Of a stretch of DNA of 64,000 nucleotides, positions 46,489 through 58,139 are shown piece by piece. Where the stretch lies: assembly GCF_042453785.1 (NCBI RefSeq), contig NC_091673.1, positions 7,895,001 to 7,959,000 on the forward strand, given 5' to 3'. This stretch comes from Malus domestica (taxonomy: Eukaryota; Streptophyta; Magnoliopsida; Rosales; Rosaceae). Made by a program: the position numbers and the translations under genes. Under the pieces are notes generated by a model. It made no database searches, was not told the DNA's origin, and saw nothing but the letters and a program-made list of their open reading frames with translations. The first letter of the stretch is position 1, and the number at the start of each line of letters is the position of its first letter.

Positions 46489-47784
46489 GGATGGATTAAG
46501 AGCTTAATTAGGGAGCTTAAAGCTGAGATTTTAGCGGGTTTAGAGATAAAACGGTGGCAACCCAGTTGAGATTTTGTTGCTTTAAGTAGGAAAGTAGGAA
46601 TCTTTTTGCAAATTAATTTACAGGCCCAGCCTGTCGTCGGGTTAAAGAATCAGATCAAAACCCAGGTTTTTTTTCTTTCTTTCTGAATCTTCTGATTTTC
46701 TTTACGCTTAAGAATATACTTAACCTGGAGGCCTGGAAATTGGAATTCTTTAAGGGGAAGACAAAACGATGATTGAGTGACATGTATTGGGAACAAAGGG
46801 GACAAAAAGTGACTCGCAACAAATGTCGGATCTGTAATCTTAGAAAATGCTTTTGTTGTTTCATATTTTAGAACACCAACTTTGTCGAATTCGAAGGCTT
46901 CTGTGTTCCCGCCAAATAAGAACATGTCCGGGCCAGTCATGGCCTCACCGGAAGAGCAATCATTGGCCGACATATGTGACAACTAAGCTAATTAAGCATG
47001 TCGGATTATGCGGTTTTGATTGGGGTTTAAGGTTAATTAATTGGTGGGGGATCGGTGATTGGAAAGAGGGTTAAGGGGGTGGAGACTGGAGTGGTTTGAT
47101 TCAAGTGGGCTGGAGCATTGTTGGTGGCAGATGATTCGATTGAGATGGTGATGATTTTGGTATAGTTAAATAGGGAAAGAGTTTTCGTGGAAGGATATGA
47201 TTCAATGCACTAATTTATGATGTCTGTTTTTGAGGTAGCGATATAGCGTGATAATTGAAGGAAATTAAACGATAACTTTAAAGAGTGGAAGTATTAAATT
47301 ATTAAAAAATTATGATTTTTAATCAAAATGGTCTCCATAACTCTTTATTTTGGTTTTTAAGAATTAATCAATAGAAGTAGTTCCTGAATTTGTCCATCGT
47401 CAATCATTTTGGTTATTTTCTAAAAAATCTTCGTTAAATTTAAGAAACCACCGGTGCAGAAGAGGGCTTGATTTGACAAAAATACCTCAATTTAATACCT
47501 ACATCAAGTATTAGCATTGCTAGCAATTCTAATTGAAAACATAATTCAAAATAACAAAATTTTAACAATAGAATTTAAGATGAAAAGCTCGTACGTCTCA
47601 TCAAAACAATAAGTTTGATTCTCAATATTGCTCTCTTAGCATCTCTAGCATAAAAAACATAATTTTCAAATATAACAAGAGAATTTGATGTAATGAAGTT
47701 CATAGGTCACATATTGACCAAAAAAAAAGTTCATAGGTCACATTGAAGCAATAAGTTTGATTTCTAATTTGCTCAGTGAAAAAT

Positions 47785-47945
47785 GAGATATTTTTCAATG
47801 TGATCGGTACACGGGGTAGTACACCACGTGTCATTATACAAATAGTGGGATATGTATACTAAAAAGTTAATAACTTAAAAAATAAAATTTCTCACTACTC
47901 CTATTAAAACACGTGATGTACCACTTGTGTTCTCGTGGAGCATTA
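47785..47945. mobile_element. MITE, family 1, copy 2 (inverted relative to copy 1)
   Basis: Begins GAGATATTTTTCAATGTGAT and contains 'cacgtgtcattatacaaata' and 'aaaagttaataacttaaaaa', the inverse of the sequence at 6,560-6,736. Confidence 0.7.
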
Positions 47946-48184
47946 AAACCCGCCAAAGAGAGCCTAGCCCATAATTTCCATAGTCGTAAGTTGAGACCGC
48001 TTTACACAAACAATACCGCAAAATATTATATGTATCACAGGTGCCTCACGATCTCAAGTTGAGAATAACGGAGATTGAGCCCAGAGCTTGAAGCTCAAAT
48101 TTAAAATGCTTAAATTTTCCTATTGTTACGTCAATTAAGATAATTTTCAATCCACTCAACTATATATTCCACATCAATTCTTTT

Positions 48185-48350
48185 ATGGGAATTTTAACGA
48201 AAAGTACCTGGTACTGTTCACTTTAACGAAAAACCACATTTTTACACTAAAAAGTCAATCCTGGTACTATTCATTTTGCTATTTATTTTGTCATTATCAT
48301 TAAAACTCAAAGTTTTCAAGTTTTTTTAATTAGTTTTCCTTTCTTTTTTA
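48185..48350. mobile_element. MITE, family 3, copy 2
   Basis: Same direction as 31,485-31,650; about 85-90% identical by eye over 160 bp, starting GGGAATTTTAACGAAAAG. Confidence 0.8.
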
Positions 48351-48694
48351 TTTGGTGGAAAATGACACACATTTGGTAACGAAACTAAGTTTAGTCTGTC
48401 ATATAGTTGATTTTATATGTCAACTAGCTCTTAATTTAACATTTTTTCATGTACTATATAAATTCTAATTTCCGATAAAGAAAGAATTGGTTTGACAATA
48501 TTGATGGACTTTTATATATTTGGTCTGGAGATCGATATGGACTTGTACATTTGGTGGTATATCAGGTCCTCATCTGTTTTGTTCTTAGAGCTCGTCTTTA
48601 GTCCCTAAACCCAACCCCATTTATATTTATAAACAAGAAGTCGTCACTTGGCACTGTACACAAAAGAAATTAACTAAAATAACTACATTTATAT

Positions 48695-48915
48695 ATAGAA
48701 AATTATAGCAACGGTTCCTTAAATTTAATCCAATTAGAGTAATGGTCCATTGATTCATCAAAACCTGTAGTTATAGTCATTTTCATTAACTTCATCAGAA
48801 TTCTGTCAAAATGAGTCATATTGAAATGATCATTGTTACAGTTGGGTCAAAGCTGAGGGATCATTACTCCAGTTGAGTTAAAATTGAGAGACTGTTACTA
48901 CAATATACTCATATG
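48695..48915. mobile_element. MITE, family 2, copy 2 (shorter)
   Basis: Left 'cggttccttaaatttaatcc' and right the complement of 'agtctctcaattttaactca', with the inner phrase 'tcatcaaaacctgtagttat'. It has one inner repeat where the 30.3-kb copy has two. Confidence 0.75.
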
Positions 48916-49034
48916 TATATAAGGGAAGCACACCAATTTGGGGAAGCTTTCAATATTCCTAAAATACTCCTACAAATTTTAACTGAACGGCAGACCTGAC
49001 ACCATTGACATATAAGCCCACGTTAATAACATGT

Positions 49035-49198
49035 CTAATTTTATGATTTTTTTTTGAACAAACGATATTAACTATATTAAGGGGTGAGATATTGGGCTAA
49101 GCCTCATAAGTGGGTTCAAAATCGCATTGACGAGAATCGAACCTAAAATCTTTTACTTACCAGTAAAGAGGAATACCACTACACTGTAATACTAAGTG
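49035..49198 (-). mobile_element. tRNA-derived SINE
   Basis: Read on the minus strand it starts near 'agtgtagtggtattcc' and has a box B 'ggttcgattctcg' about 40 bp later. It ends in an A-run ('ttgttcaaaaaaaaatc'). About 160 bp. The tRNA-like head is degenerate. Confidence 0.7.
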
Positions 49199-49407
49199 AT
49201 AATTGTGCGATTTAAAATGGAAACAATGAACAACATTCAATAAAAATATGGTCAAAATCGTAAAATAATACCATTCACAAGTTTTGGAAAAAAATATAAA
49301 AGAAAAAAGAATTAATGTGGAATTCTCTGTTCTCGACAATATATGCTCCCATCTCAATAATGATAATTTCCAATCACCAAAAAAACACCCACACTTGAAA
49401 TTTATTA

Positions 49408-49615
49408 GGGTAAATTATACATAACTACCTCAACTATTCGGTCATTAACAGTTTCATACCTCATATTTAAAAGTTTTAATGTCATATCTTATCTTCGAAT
49501 TTGTTGCAATGTGCTACCTCCGTTACATTGGCTGTCAATTGGTCAGTTATATGATGACGTGGCATACGCCACGTCCCACCATTTCCACATATGAACTTCC
49601 ACGTGGTCTGCCATG
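49408..49615. repeat. MULE left terminal inverted repeat
   Basis: About 200 bp, matching the complement of 54,900-55,105 with roughly 80% identity by eye. Confidence 0.9.
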
Positions 49616-50519
49616 TAGATTTCCTGCCAAATTAATTTTCATGTAAAAAAAAACTAGAATTTCTTTGTCAACATAATTATTTCCCGCCAAAAATCGTCCA
49701 CGTCAGCAAAAAAAATATTTTTTTTTTTTAAGGGGTCCAATTTTGGAAGATAATACAACCTAAAAAAACCAAACCAAATGGAAATTGTACATAAACACAT
49801 GATATAACCAAAAATGAACACAAAGTCCACTTGAAACAAAACATTTGCAAAGACCAAAAGATGAACTGTAACTCATATAGCATCATTGAGCCATCTAACA
49901 TTTACAAAGATATGCATTAGACATCCTTAAATATCCCAAAATGCACAGTGCACTGATCCAAAAAACATACTGAAATCCATCTATCAAAGCAGTGCAAAAC
50001 AATGCATTTTCAGGGATACAAATCAGTTCAAAAAACCAAAAGAAATTCAATGTTTGTGATGTCTAATTCTAGAACCCATGTACCATAATTTTAGTTCCTA
50101 CTGCACATAAAACATGAAGTGAAAACAGTAATTTGTTACAATTTCTGGCATCTTTAGGTCTTGGTTTGCCTTGTCTTTCTCTGCTTGGTGGCTCTCGGTG
50201 AATGAGCTTCAGGATTTGCAGATGAATCATCCCTTGATTGCGATGCCTAATTTCAATGTTCATTACAAAAAGGTTAAATGCAAAGTAAGGTTCTAAACTA
50301 AACTTGTTGTTGTAAACTTCAAAGAAGAGGATTAGGTTTTGTACCTTAGATTTCCTTGTTCTCTTTTTAGGTGCAGCTTCGGCTGATGATGATGCTCTCT
50401 CTTGGGCTGATGTGGATGCCTATAAGAAAGTATAAAATCATTCATTAAAGGATTAAAGGATTAAGGATTAAAGGATTAAAAGATTAAAGAAAGTACAAAA
50501 TGTTACTTGTTTGTCCCTT

Positions 50520-53380
50520 AGAGGAAAATGTCAATGATGGGTCTGTGAATTATGTCCTTCTTGCTTGCATATAGTACACTTCAAAGCACCTTGCCCTTTC
50601 TTTCCTAGCTTAAATGGCTTAGGAGGACCTTCAGGATTATTTGGTGGGTTGGTGGGAGTTTGTTCACCATCTTTCTCCAAATTAGCAGCTTCTTTGTTTC
50701 TTTTCTTCCTTGGTCTTCCAAGTTGCCTTGTATATAATGGAGGCAAGATTGGTGGGTTTTCAGTATCCTCCTACAATGACATACCATTCATTGGCATTAT
50801 TAAGTAACAATAAACTTCCAAGTACCGTGCCTTTGAATAGTATGCATCCACATAATTCTCAGGTTTTTCTCTCTTGAAATGGATGATAGATATTGCATGG
50901 TTGCAAGGTATTCCCGTCAAGTCATACTTCATACAAGAGCATGTCTTCTTAACCAAGTCCACCACATATTGTTCCTCACCTATAGCATCCACTTGAAATT
51001 TGGTCCCTCATGACCATTATGCAGTGCACCTGCCACTTAAAAGTTTGGCTTCCTCCAACTTCTTCCTAATCTTAGGGCAGAAATCTCCTACTTGCTTCAT
51101 CATTATACCTCACCTTATTTGAATTCTCTTCATCAACATAGGGTTTTGCCTTGGCACTAGTATGACTGCATTGAATGATTCACACAAATTATTGAGCAAC
51201 ATGTCACACTTTGGATAAGTTTCAAAGTGGGACTTGCTTCATTGAGTTGCAGGCTTTTTCACTAGCTGATTGTAGGCCTTCTCATTTAGCTTCTTAACCT
51301 CATCCATTGCCTTTTTGAAGTGTGGAACCATTGTTGTTTTGGCAACTGCCCATAGAGCATCTTTTAAAGTTTTCCCTTTGAACAAATTCTTACAGTTTGT
51401 GTACAAATGCCTCACACAGAATATGTGGTGGCATCTGGGGATGACCTTTTGAAATGCTAGAATTAGCCCATTTTGCTTGTCATTGATAAATGTCCACCCA
51501 TTTTGGTTTTCTATACCCACATCATCAGTTAACAGTTGTAAGAATGTCCACCCATTTTGGTTTTCTATACCCACATCATTAGCTAAAAGTTGTAAGAACC
51601 AAACCCAAGCTGCATTTTTTCCATTTCCACCACTTCATAAGCAATAACCCATGTCTCATCATTTGGATCATGCCAACAACACATAGCAACTGCCCTCTAT
51701 GTAAAACCTTTAAGTGGCACCCATATAAACCTATCAAAAGTCTACATCCTGCCTTAAAGCCTTCTTTGCATGCCCCCAACCAAACATATATCCTCTGAAA
51801 CCTTTCCCCATCCAACTTCAACTTCACAGTACTTCTAGGGTTAATCCTTCTTACTTCATCAGCAAAATCCCACAATTTTGTATATTGCTCTGCATGTTTC
51901 CCTTCAATAATCTTGAAAGCTTTATTTAATGCCCTATAAACCTTCATCTTTGTATACCCATGATTCCACTCGTATTCCACAGTTGATAAAAAAGATTTGA
52001 CAGGCCATATGGGATTGAGCTTTATCCGATCCAAGTACAAATCTGTGAGTAAAAAAACAGTCATGTTCTTATTTGCCCAAGTCCTCCCACAAGTGTGGTG
52101 ATTAAGGACTGTCTTGATTTGGATGCTGCTTGATCCATGCATCTTGCCAACAACACACATCCAAGGGCAGTCCTTTGCACCCTTGGCAGTAATCTTCAAC
52201 TTCTCATTCCTATATAAATGAATTTCCCCATATCCTTTCACTAAGGAATACATCATGACAGCTCTCTTGAATTGCACATTGTCTCTGAAAATAAGCCCTA
52301 GAGTAAGCTGTGGATTCTTCATTTCCATTTTCTCATTAAACTCTGGATAATGCTTTCTTTTTTGGCCTTCTTCCTCACCTTCAGAGTGTACACTTTCCAG
52401 ATCATCATAATTATAATCTGGTTCATGAACCAGATTCACATCCCCATCTCCAGCTTCTTCAACCTCTTATTGTCCTTCCCCTTCTTGTCTCTCCCCTTCT
52501 CTTTCATTTACTTACTCTTCTTCTCCTTCATTGCTTTCCTCAGTTTGCCTTTTTTTCCTTTTCTGAGATTGCCTTCCTGCTCTTTGCACCTCATTTTTTT
52601 GAATCACATCATACTTAGCAAAATTTGGGGTATCTTCATCACTCTCTACAAAGTCACTGTCTTCTTCAGGATCTTCTTCTTCACTTTCTTCTTGGTCTCC
52701 TTCAAAATCGATAGGTACATCAAAGAAGGTATCACCGTGTTCATCTTCACCTTCTTCACCAACTTGTAAACCTTGTTCATCAACTTGTACATCTTGTAAA
52801 CCTCCTTCTCGAGCAACTTGTACATCTTCTTCCTTAGCCACACTTGTACCAGCTACTCTTCTTGGTGAAAACCTTCATCCGAGCACATAACAGTCACCTC
52901 TTCTTCAATAGACACCCCTTTATTATCTGAGGGTCCTTCAATAGCTAGCAACCCTTTTTTTTCTTGGTTTACAAGTTATTGCCATAATATCCCCTTCCTC
53001 CTCACTTAATTCCTCAATAATCACTATGTTTGGACCGGTGCACTTCGTATACTCCATAAATTGTTGTTCCTTGGTAAAGGCTTCTTATGCAAACAATTCT
53101 TCAATGTACATGTTTAACACTCGAGCCTTTGGAACAAAGTTACACATCTTTTGTACATCGGCATCACTCTGAATGGGCTTCAAACCATTACTAAAGTCCA
53201 TGTTGGGAATCTTGTAGTAATAGTTCATGAACATCTCATTATATCCTATAGCTTCCACCATATCATTTATCACAGGGAGTGACATTAAATCCTTGTCGCA
53301 ATAATCTATATATGCAACTTTCCCCCCACAGTAGTATTCATGACCGAGCTCCCCACCATGGTGCAAACGAATCAAAAATA
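50520..53380 (-). pseudogene. MULE transposase (MuDR type), broken
   Basis: Pieces in order on the minus strand: an N-terminal PB1-like part (53,375-53,085: IRLHHGGELGHEYYCGGKV..YIDYCDKD); an acidic linker (52,841-52,512); the MuDR N-terminal DNA-binding part (52,439-51,900: GLIFRDNVQFKRAVMMYS, CPWMCVVGKMHGSSSIQIK, HTCGRTWANK); DDE-type core pieces (KAGCRLLIGLYGCHLKVL; FINDKQNGLILAFQKVIP; HHIFCVRHLYTNCK, to about 51,239); a SWIM zinc finger (CSCMKYDLTGIPCNHAIS, near 50,900); and a CCHC knuckle (CTICKQEGHNSQTHH, near 50,540). Stops and frame changes separate the pieces (for example near 52,470, 51,700 and 51,000-51,240), and a 58-bp tandem duplication interrupts the core near 51,490-51,600. 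It cannot encode active transposase as it stands. Confidence 0.9.
51480..51600. repeat. 58-bp tandem duplication in the MULE transposase
   Basis: 'aatgtccacccattttggtt' + 'ttctatacccacatcat' + 'agttgtaagaa' occurs twice in a row with few changes. Confidence 0.92.
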
Positions 53381-53489
53381 GTTTTGGATAACCTGAAATT
53401 CACAAAAAAAAAAAAAAAAAACAGTTAAAACCCTAAGACCACAACCCACCATAAATGTAGACAAAGCAAAGCACAATGCACATCACAGA

Positions 53490-53895
53490 GAAATGCCCTA
53501 AGCCTTAAAGCCAAACCCCTAACACCCAAGTCCTAAAGCCTAACCCCTAACCCCGAAGCCTTAAGGCCTAACCCCTAACCCCTAAGCCCTAAGGCCTAAC
53601 CCCAAAGCCCTAAGGCCTAACCTCTAACCCTTAAGGCCTAAGTCCTAACCCCCAAGCCCTAAGCCCTACCTAAGGCCTAACCCCAACCCCTAAGCCTTAA
53701 GGCCTAACCCCTAAGCCTTAAGGCCTAACCCCTAACCCTCAAGCCCTAAAGCTTAACCTCTAAGCCCTTAGGCCTAACCCGTAACCCCCAAGCCCTAAGG
53801 CCTAAGCCCTAAACCTCTATCCCTTAAGGCCTTACCCCTAACCCCTAAGCCCTAACCCCTAAGCTGTAAACCCTAAACCTTAAACCCTAAACACA
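53490..53895. repeat. Telomere-like degenerate minisatellite inside the MULE
   Basis: About 400 bp made of variants of CCCTAA, CCCCTAA and CCTTAAGGCCTAA (for example 'ccctaaggcctaacccctaa'). Plant telomeres are CCCTAAA repeats; here exact CCCTAAA is rare and a ~20-24-bp compound unit dominates. It lies upstream of the transposase coding start. Confidence 0.92.
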
Positions 53896-54899
53896 GAAAA
53901 CACTACATCTTCTTCACCAACAAAAAAACACCAAAATGACCTTAGTTAGTGCAGGCAACAAACCTTAGGACCACACCCACCCCAAATGTAAACAATTGCA
54001 ATTCAACAACCAACAACAAAGCAAAGCACAAAGCACATCACAGATAAAAGCACAAAAGGACCCAAAAGGACCCCATTATCCAACAAATCAGTTAGCATTT
54101 TGAATAAATTTGAAAACGACCCACCAATCTCCAACAAACAAAACACCTAAAGGACCTTCCATTATCCAACATTTGAATAAAAAAAACAAAAGAAAGCACC
54201 CAAATTTCAACTTTTGTTGAACAATTATACAAAGGACCCCCAGGACCACCACCACCCAAACTACCTTTTCCCCGAGGCCCCGACAAAAATACATGAAGCA
54301 CCCACCGGACCCCTGGACCACCAGCACCCAAACAATCTTTTTCTCGACAACAATAAACAAATGAGCCACATGACCCTCATTCTACAACATATCCATAAGC
54401 ATTTCGATTAAACAATCAATGAAACCCACAAATCACCAACAAAGATTTTCGAATAAACAAACCTAGAAAAAGGGGATGCAACAAAGCACAAAATGAACTG
54501 AAATTTGTACTTACAGTAGGTAGGCGTCGTTTGCTTGGGATCCTTGCGCACATTCCAGCCCATTTCAAATCCTTCGAAATACTATCAAATCTTTTGAAAA
54601 CCAGAAGAACTTATGGTTTTCAACAAAAACGAACAAAAGGAAGGTAGGCGACAACAACACGAACTAAGGGTTTTCGCTCAATGAACTATTGATCGCGATT
54701 TGGGGTGGGTGATATGAAATTAGGGTTAGGGTTCTTTGATTTGGGAACTGGAACGAAAGAAATGGAAGGGAATCGCACGGTTAGGGCTTTACGCTTCAAT
54801 TCGAATTGCATGATTCACGAGGGAAGTTTTTTTAAAAATTTTGATTTAAATTTTTTTTTTAATTTTAAATTTTTTATGATATACAAGTGTCATCCTTTT

Positions 54900-55105
54900 A
54901 GATGATCCACGTGTATCAGATGCCAACGTGGAAGTTCATATGTGGAGAGGGTGGGACCCAGCATAAAAGGAATTGACAGACAACGTAACGAAGGTAGAAC
55001 AATGCAACAAATTCGTAAACAAATGTATGACATTGAAACTTTTTAAAGATGATGTATGAAATTGTTAACGACCCAATAGTTGAGATAGTTTTTTGTAATT
55101 TATCC
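54900..55105. repeat. MULE right terminal inverted repeat
   Basis: Complement of the left end. Outer bases GGATAAATTAC against GGGTAAATTAT. Confidence 0.9.
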
Positions 55106-55503
55106 AATTTATTACGATCCCTTGGATTTGTCATTGAATAATCACTTAAGAAATAAAGAAATGACTAAAACAAACAACACATCTTTAAGTAGTATCTTTC
55201 TGTACGTGTGAATCACTTTTTTTTTGTTTTTTTGTTTTTTTGAGTGAGTACGTGCGAATCACTTAAAAAATAAGAAAACAAGGAAAATAACACATCATTA
55301 ATTAAAACGGTAGCACTCGTGATGAAAAAATGGCTCTTGCATGAGCGGATGCGGAAAGGCCGGTAAAAGATAAAACGTGACGCGTTATTGGACAATTTAC
55401 AAACGCAATTAACTACTTACTACTTAGTAATCCAAACCCAAGTTTAATACCTCCATTTCCAATTCAAATCCAGAAACCTCAACCTCAAACGACTGATACA
55501 AAA
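55106..55503. promoter_or_regulatory. Short upstream region of the 4CL-like gene
   Basis: Only 398 bp separate the MULE end from the start codon, including the 9-bp target duplication. No clear TATA box was identified. Any promoter elements further upstream have been displaced by 5.7 kb. Confidence 0.4.
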
Positions 55504-57868
55504 ATGGCCACTGAACAGAAGAGCAGCTGCGGCGACGGTGGCGGCAGCATCGATCCAAAGAGCGGGTTTTGCTCAAAGACCAAAACTTTCCACAGCCTCA
55601 GACCCAAATCCCAACTCCCTCTTCAAACCACGCCTCTTTCCCTCACCCACTACATCCTTTCCCGCCTCCACCAGTCCCCTCCCCCGCCTTCTACTCCCGC
55701 CCTAGTCCACGCCACCACCGGCCACCAAATTCTCTACCCCGAGTTCATTCTTCGCGTCCAAAACCTCGCCGCCTCGCTCCAATCTCAGCTCGGTCTCTCC
55801 CACGGCCAATGCGCTTTCGTTCTCTCCCCCAACTCCCTCAACCTCCCCATCCTCCACCTCTCTCTCCTCTACCTCGGGGTCATCGTCTCTCCTTCCAACC
55901 CCGCCAGCTCCAATCCCGAAATTTCCCGTCAAATCAGTCTCTGCAACCCCGCCGTCGCATTCGCCACCTCCGACACCGCTCACAAAATCCCCAACTCCCT
56001 CCGCCTCGGGACCGTCCTCCTCGACTCGTCCGAGTTCGAGTCCATGATGCTGAAGTGTCCGAGTTCGACCAAGTGGAGCCAAATTAGCGTGAGCCAATCG
56101 GACACAGCCACGATTCTCTACTCGTCGGGGACGACCGGGAGGGTCAAAGGCGTGGAGTTGACTCACAGGAACTGGATATCCAATTTGGCCAGCAGCGCGG
56201 CTCGAAACGCGTCGGCTCCACACGCTGTGTGTCTCTGTACGGCACCGTTTTTCCACGTGTACGGGATCGCGTACTGCCTGAGGGCTTTGGCGACGGGGGA
56301 CACGCTGGTGTGGATGGCGAGGTTCGATATGAAGGCGATGTTAGGATCCATCGAGCGGTTCGGAATCACCCACGTGGCCTGGGCCCCACCGGTGGCCGTG
56401 GCGTTGACGAAGTATGGGGATGGAAACGAGATGGGCGGCTACGATTTGAGTTCGCTGCAAGTGATCGCCTGCGGCGGCGCTCCGCTGGCTAAGAGCGTGA
56501 TCGAGAAACTGAGGGAACGGCTGCCCAACGTACAAGTCTCTCAGGTAAGGTTAGAGTGTGTGTGTTGTCAGTGACTGATGTGTATGTTTTCGATGAGCTT
56601 AAGGATTTAACGACGACGTTTAATGTTTTTAGCCATCTGGCGGGCTGTGCAGGCATACGGGATGACGGAGACGACGGCCCGAGTGTTTGCCGCGGTGGGT
56701 CCGGAAGAAACTGGGGTTGAAGGAGCCAATGGAAAGCTGATGTCAGATCTTGAGGCCAAGATTGTGGATCCTGAGAGTGGCACTGCGCTGCCTCCTTTGA
56801 TGCATGGGGAACTTTGGGTCAGAGGACCCAACATTATGAAAGGTAACGTTGATATTCACGCATGTATTTTATTTGGACACGACGTTCATTCTGAATCACC
56901 CGACGGGAAAACGTCGTAGCCTTTTACCTTGCTTTGCAAGGAGTTTGTTTATTACGATTCGAACTTGTGACATTTCGCTCACAAAGGAGCAACCTCTCCG
57001 TTGCGCCAAGGCTTACCCTCATTAGCTTATGCGGAAATCTTATCAAAATAAATGTTGAAAGAGACAATTGACGGTGAATTACAAATAGAATGGGGAGTTG
57101 GATAATAGAGTACTAGTTCATGCTTTGATTGGTGGTGGTGGTGGTGCTCATAAGTGCAGGTTACGTTGGTGATGAAGCAGCAACTGCCGCAATTTTGGAC
57201 TCGGAAGGATGGTTAAAAACCGGAGACATTTGCTACATTGACAACCAAGGTTTTCTATTTTTCGTCGATCGGCTCAAGGAATTGATCAAGTACAAAGGCT
57301 ACCAGGTTTGCCACCTCTGCACCTCACCCTTTAACCAAACACTTTCGTTTTCTTCTTCGCTTCAATGGGATTGCTTATGTTTGCATCAGGTTGCCCCGGC
57401 AGAGTTGGAGGATCTGCTTCACTCCCACCCAGATATTGTCGATGCAGCTGTGATTCCGTAAGTAACTTACTCCGTCGTTTGAAAGTGATTGAGTTCAAGC
57501 TTCACGTGTCAACATCTCATCGAGTTTGTGTTTGGGTGGGTGGAAAATGATTGACAGGTACCCAGATGAGGAAGCAGGTCAAGTTCCGATGGCGTTTGTG
57601 GTGAGGTGCCTTGGAAGTGCCATTGATGAATCACAGATCAAGGATTTTATTGCCAAACAGGTAAACCTCAGACTATTTTCATCATCTAACTACCATAAAA
57701 ACGAAGTTTTACAGTTTTACCAATTTTAGTTTTACCCTACTGCATCAACTGTAGGTTGCGCCATATAAGAAGATACGACGCGTAACATTCACCATGGCAA
57801 TACCAAAGAATGCACAGGGTAAAGTGTTGAGGAAGGAATTAATCAAACTTGCACCGTCCAGGTTATAA
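55504..57868 (+). CDS. 4-coumarate--CoA ligase-like enzyme, peroxisomal type (ANL family)
   Basis: Six exons: 55504-56544, 56653-56842, 57160-57305, 57390-57457, 57558-57660, 57755-57868, in frame, 553 residues. Adenylate-forming motifs: P-loop [14 protein letters not shown] from residue 204, AYGMTETT at the start of exon 2, GWLKTGD and [13 protein letters not shown] in exon 3, and [13 protein letters not shown] with the catalytic Lys in exon 6. The C-terminus SRL is a type 1 peroxisomal signal. The 4CL-like clade with such tails includes OPCL1, which activates jasmonate precursors, and fatty acyl or cinnamoyl ligases. The sequence alone does not fix the substrate. Exon 1 is notably GC-rich. 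Intron 2 holds a SINE. This is the intact copy; a second copy at 61.5 kb is ruined. Confidence 0.93.
56885..57035 (-). mobile_element. Au-type tRNA-derived SINE in intron 2 of the 4CL-like gene
   Basis: On the minus strand: box A text 'cttggcgcaacggagaggt', box B 'caagttcgaatcgt', then 'ctccttgcaaagcaagg' + 'taaaaggct', matching the plan of the Au SINE of flowering plants (remembered consensus). About 150 bp, antisense to the host gene. Confidence 0.75.
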
Positions 57869-58139
57869 ATTCCACTTTCTTTCTTCTGGTGTTGGTTTAG
57901 ATTTCAAGCTCTCAAATGTAAATACGATTAATCGCTTTGGCAACAAGCAAAGATTGTTCATTACGCCAAAGTATGTGCGATGTTTTTCAAATTATTACAG
58001 ATTTTTCGTTACTTGTTCAATAAACAAACCAAGATTGCACAAATGTTGTTTATCGATTAAGACACTAATGAGCTCATGCGTACGAGCTTTTCAGATGGTG
58101 AAACAAAAGAGAACATACCAAAGCATTGATTCGTATTCG

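Larger units (their letters stand above)
46489..49407. other. Promoter of DUF3537-A and repeat-rich spacer
   Basis: Contains three MITE copies related to ones earlier in the window (47,785-47,945; 48,185-48,350; 48,695-48,915) and a SINE (49,035-49,198). The 110-codon minus-strand frame at 46,650-46,982 has no recognisable feature. Bases 49,399-49,407 are the left target site of the MULE. Confidence 0.55.
49408..55105 (-). mobile_element. Mutator-like element (MULE), nearly complete structure
   Basis: Flanked by the perfect 9-bp duplication AATTTATTA (49,399-49,407 and 55,106-55,114), the Mutator hallmark. The terminal inverted repeats are about 200 bp (left GGGTAAATTAT..CTACCTCAACTATTCGG; right its complement CCAATAGTTGAGATAG..GTAATTTATCC), with shared text such as 'cacatatgaacttccacgt'. 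The inside has a MuDR-type transposase gene on the minus strand, now broken, and a telomere-like minisatellite between gene and right end. It sits 400 bp upstream of the 4CL-like start codon. Confidence 0.96.

Noticed and set aside
46157-46569. Plus-strand frames with Val- and Trp-rich runs
   Set aside because: Antisense shadow of the His/Asn repeat in DUF3537-A exon 1.
53490-53895. True interstitial telomere or chromosome end
   Set aside because: The repeats are degenerate with few exact CCCTAAA units and sit inside a MULE with intact target duplications.
55569-56256. Long alternative frames (172 codons plus, 184 codons minus) over the ligase
   Set aside because: Exon 1 of the 4CL-like gene is GC-rich with few stops; these frames have no domain and overlap a well-supported exon.
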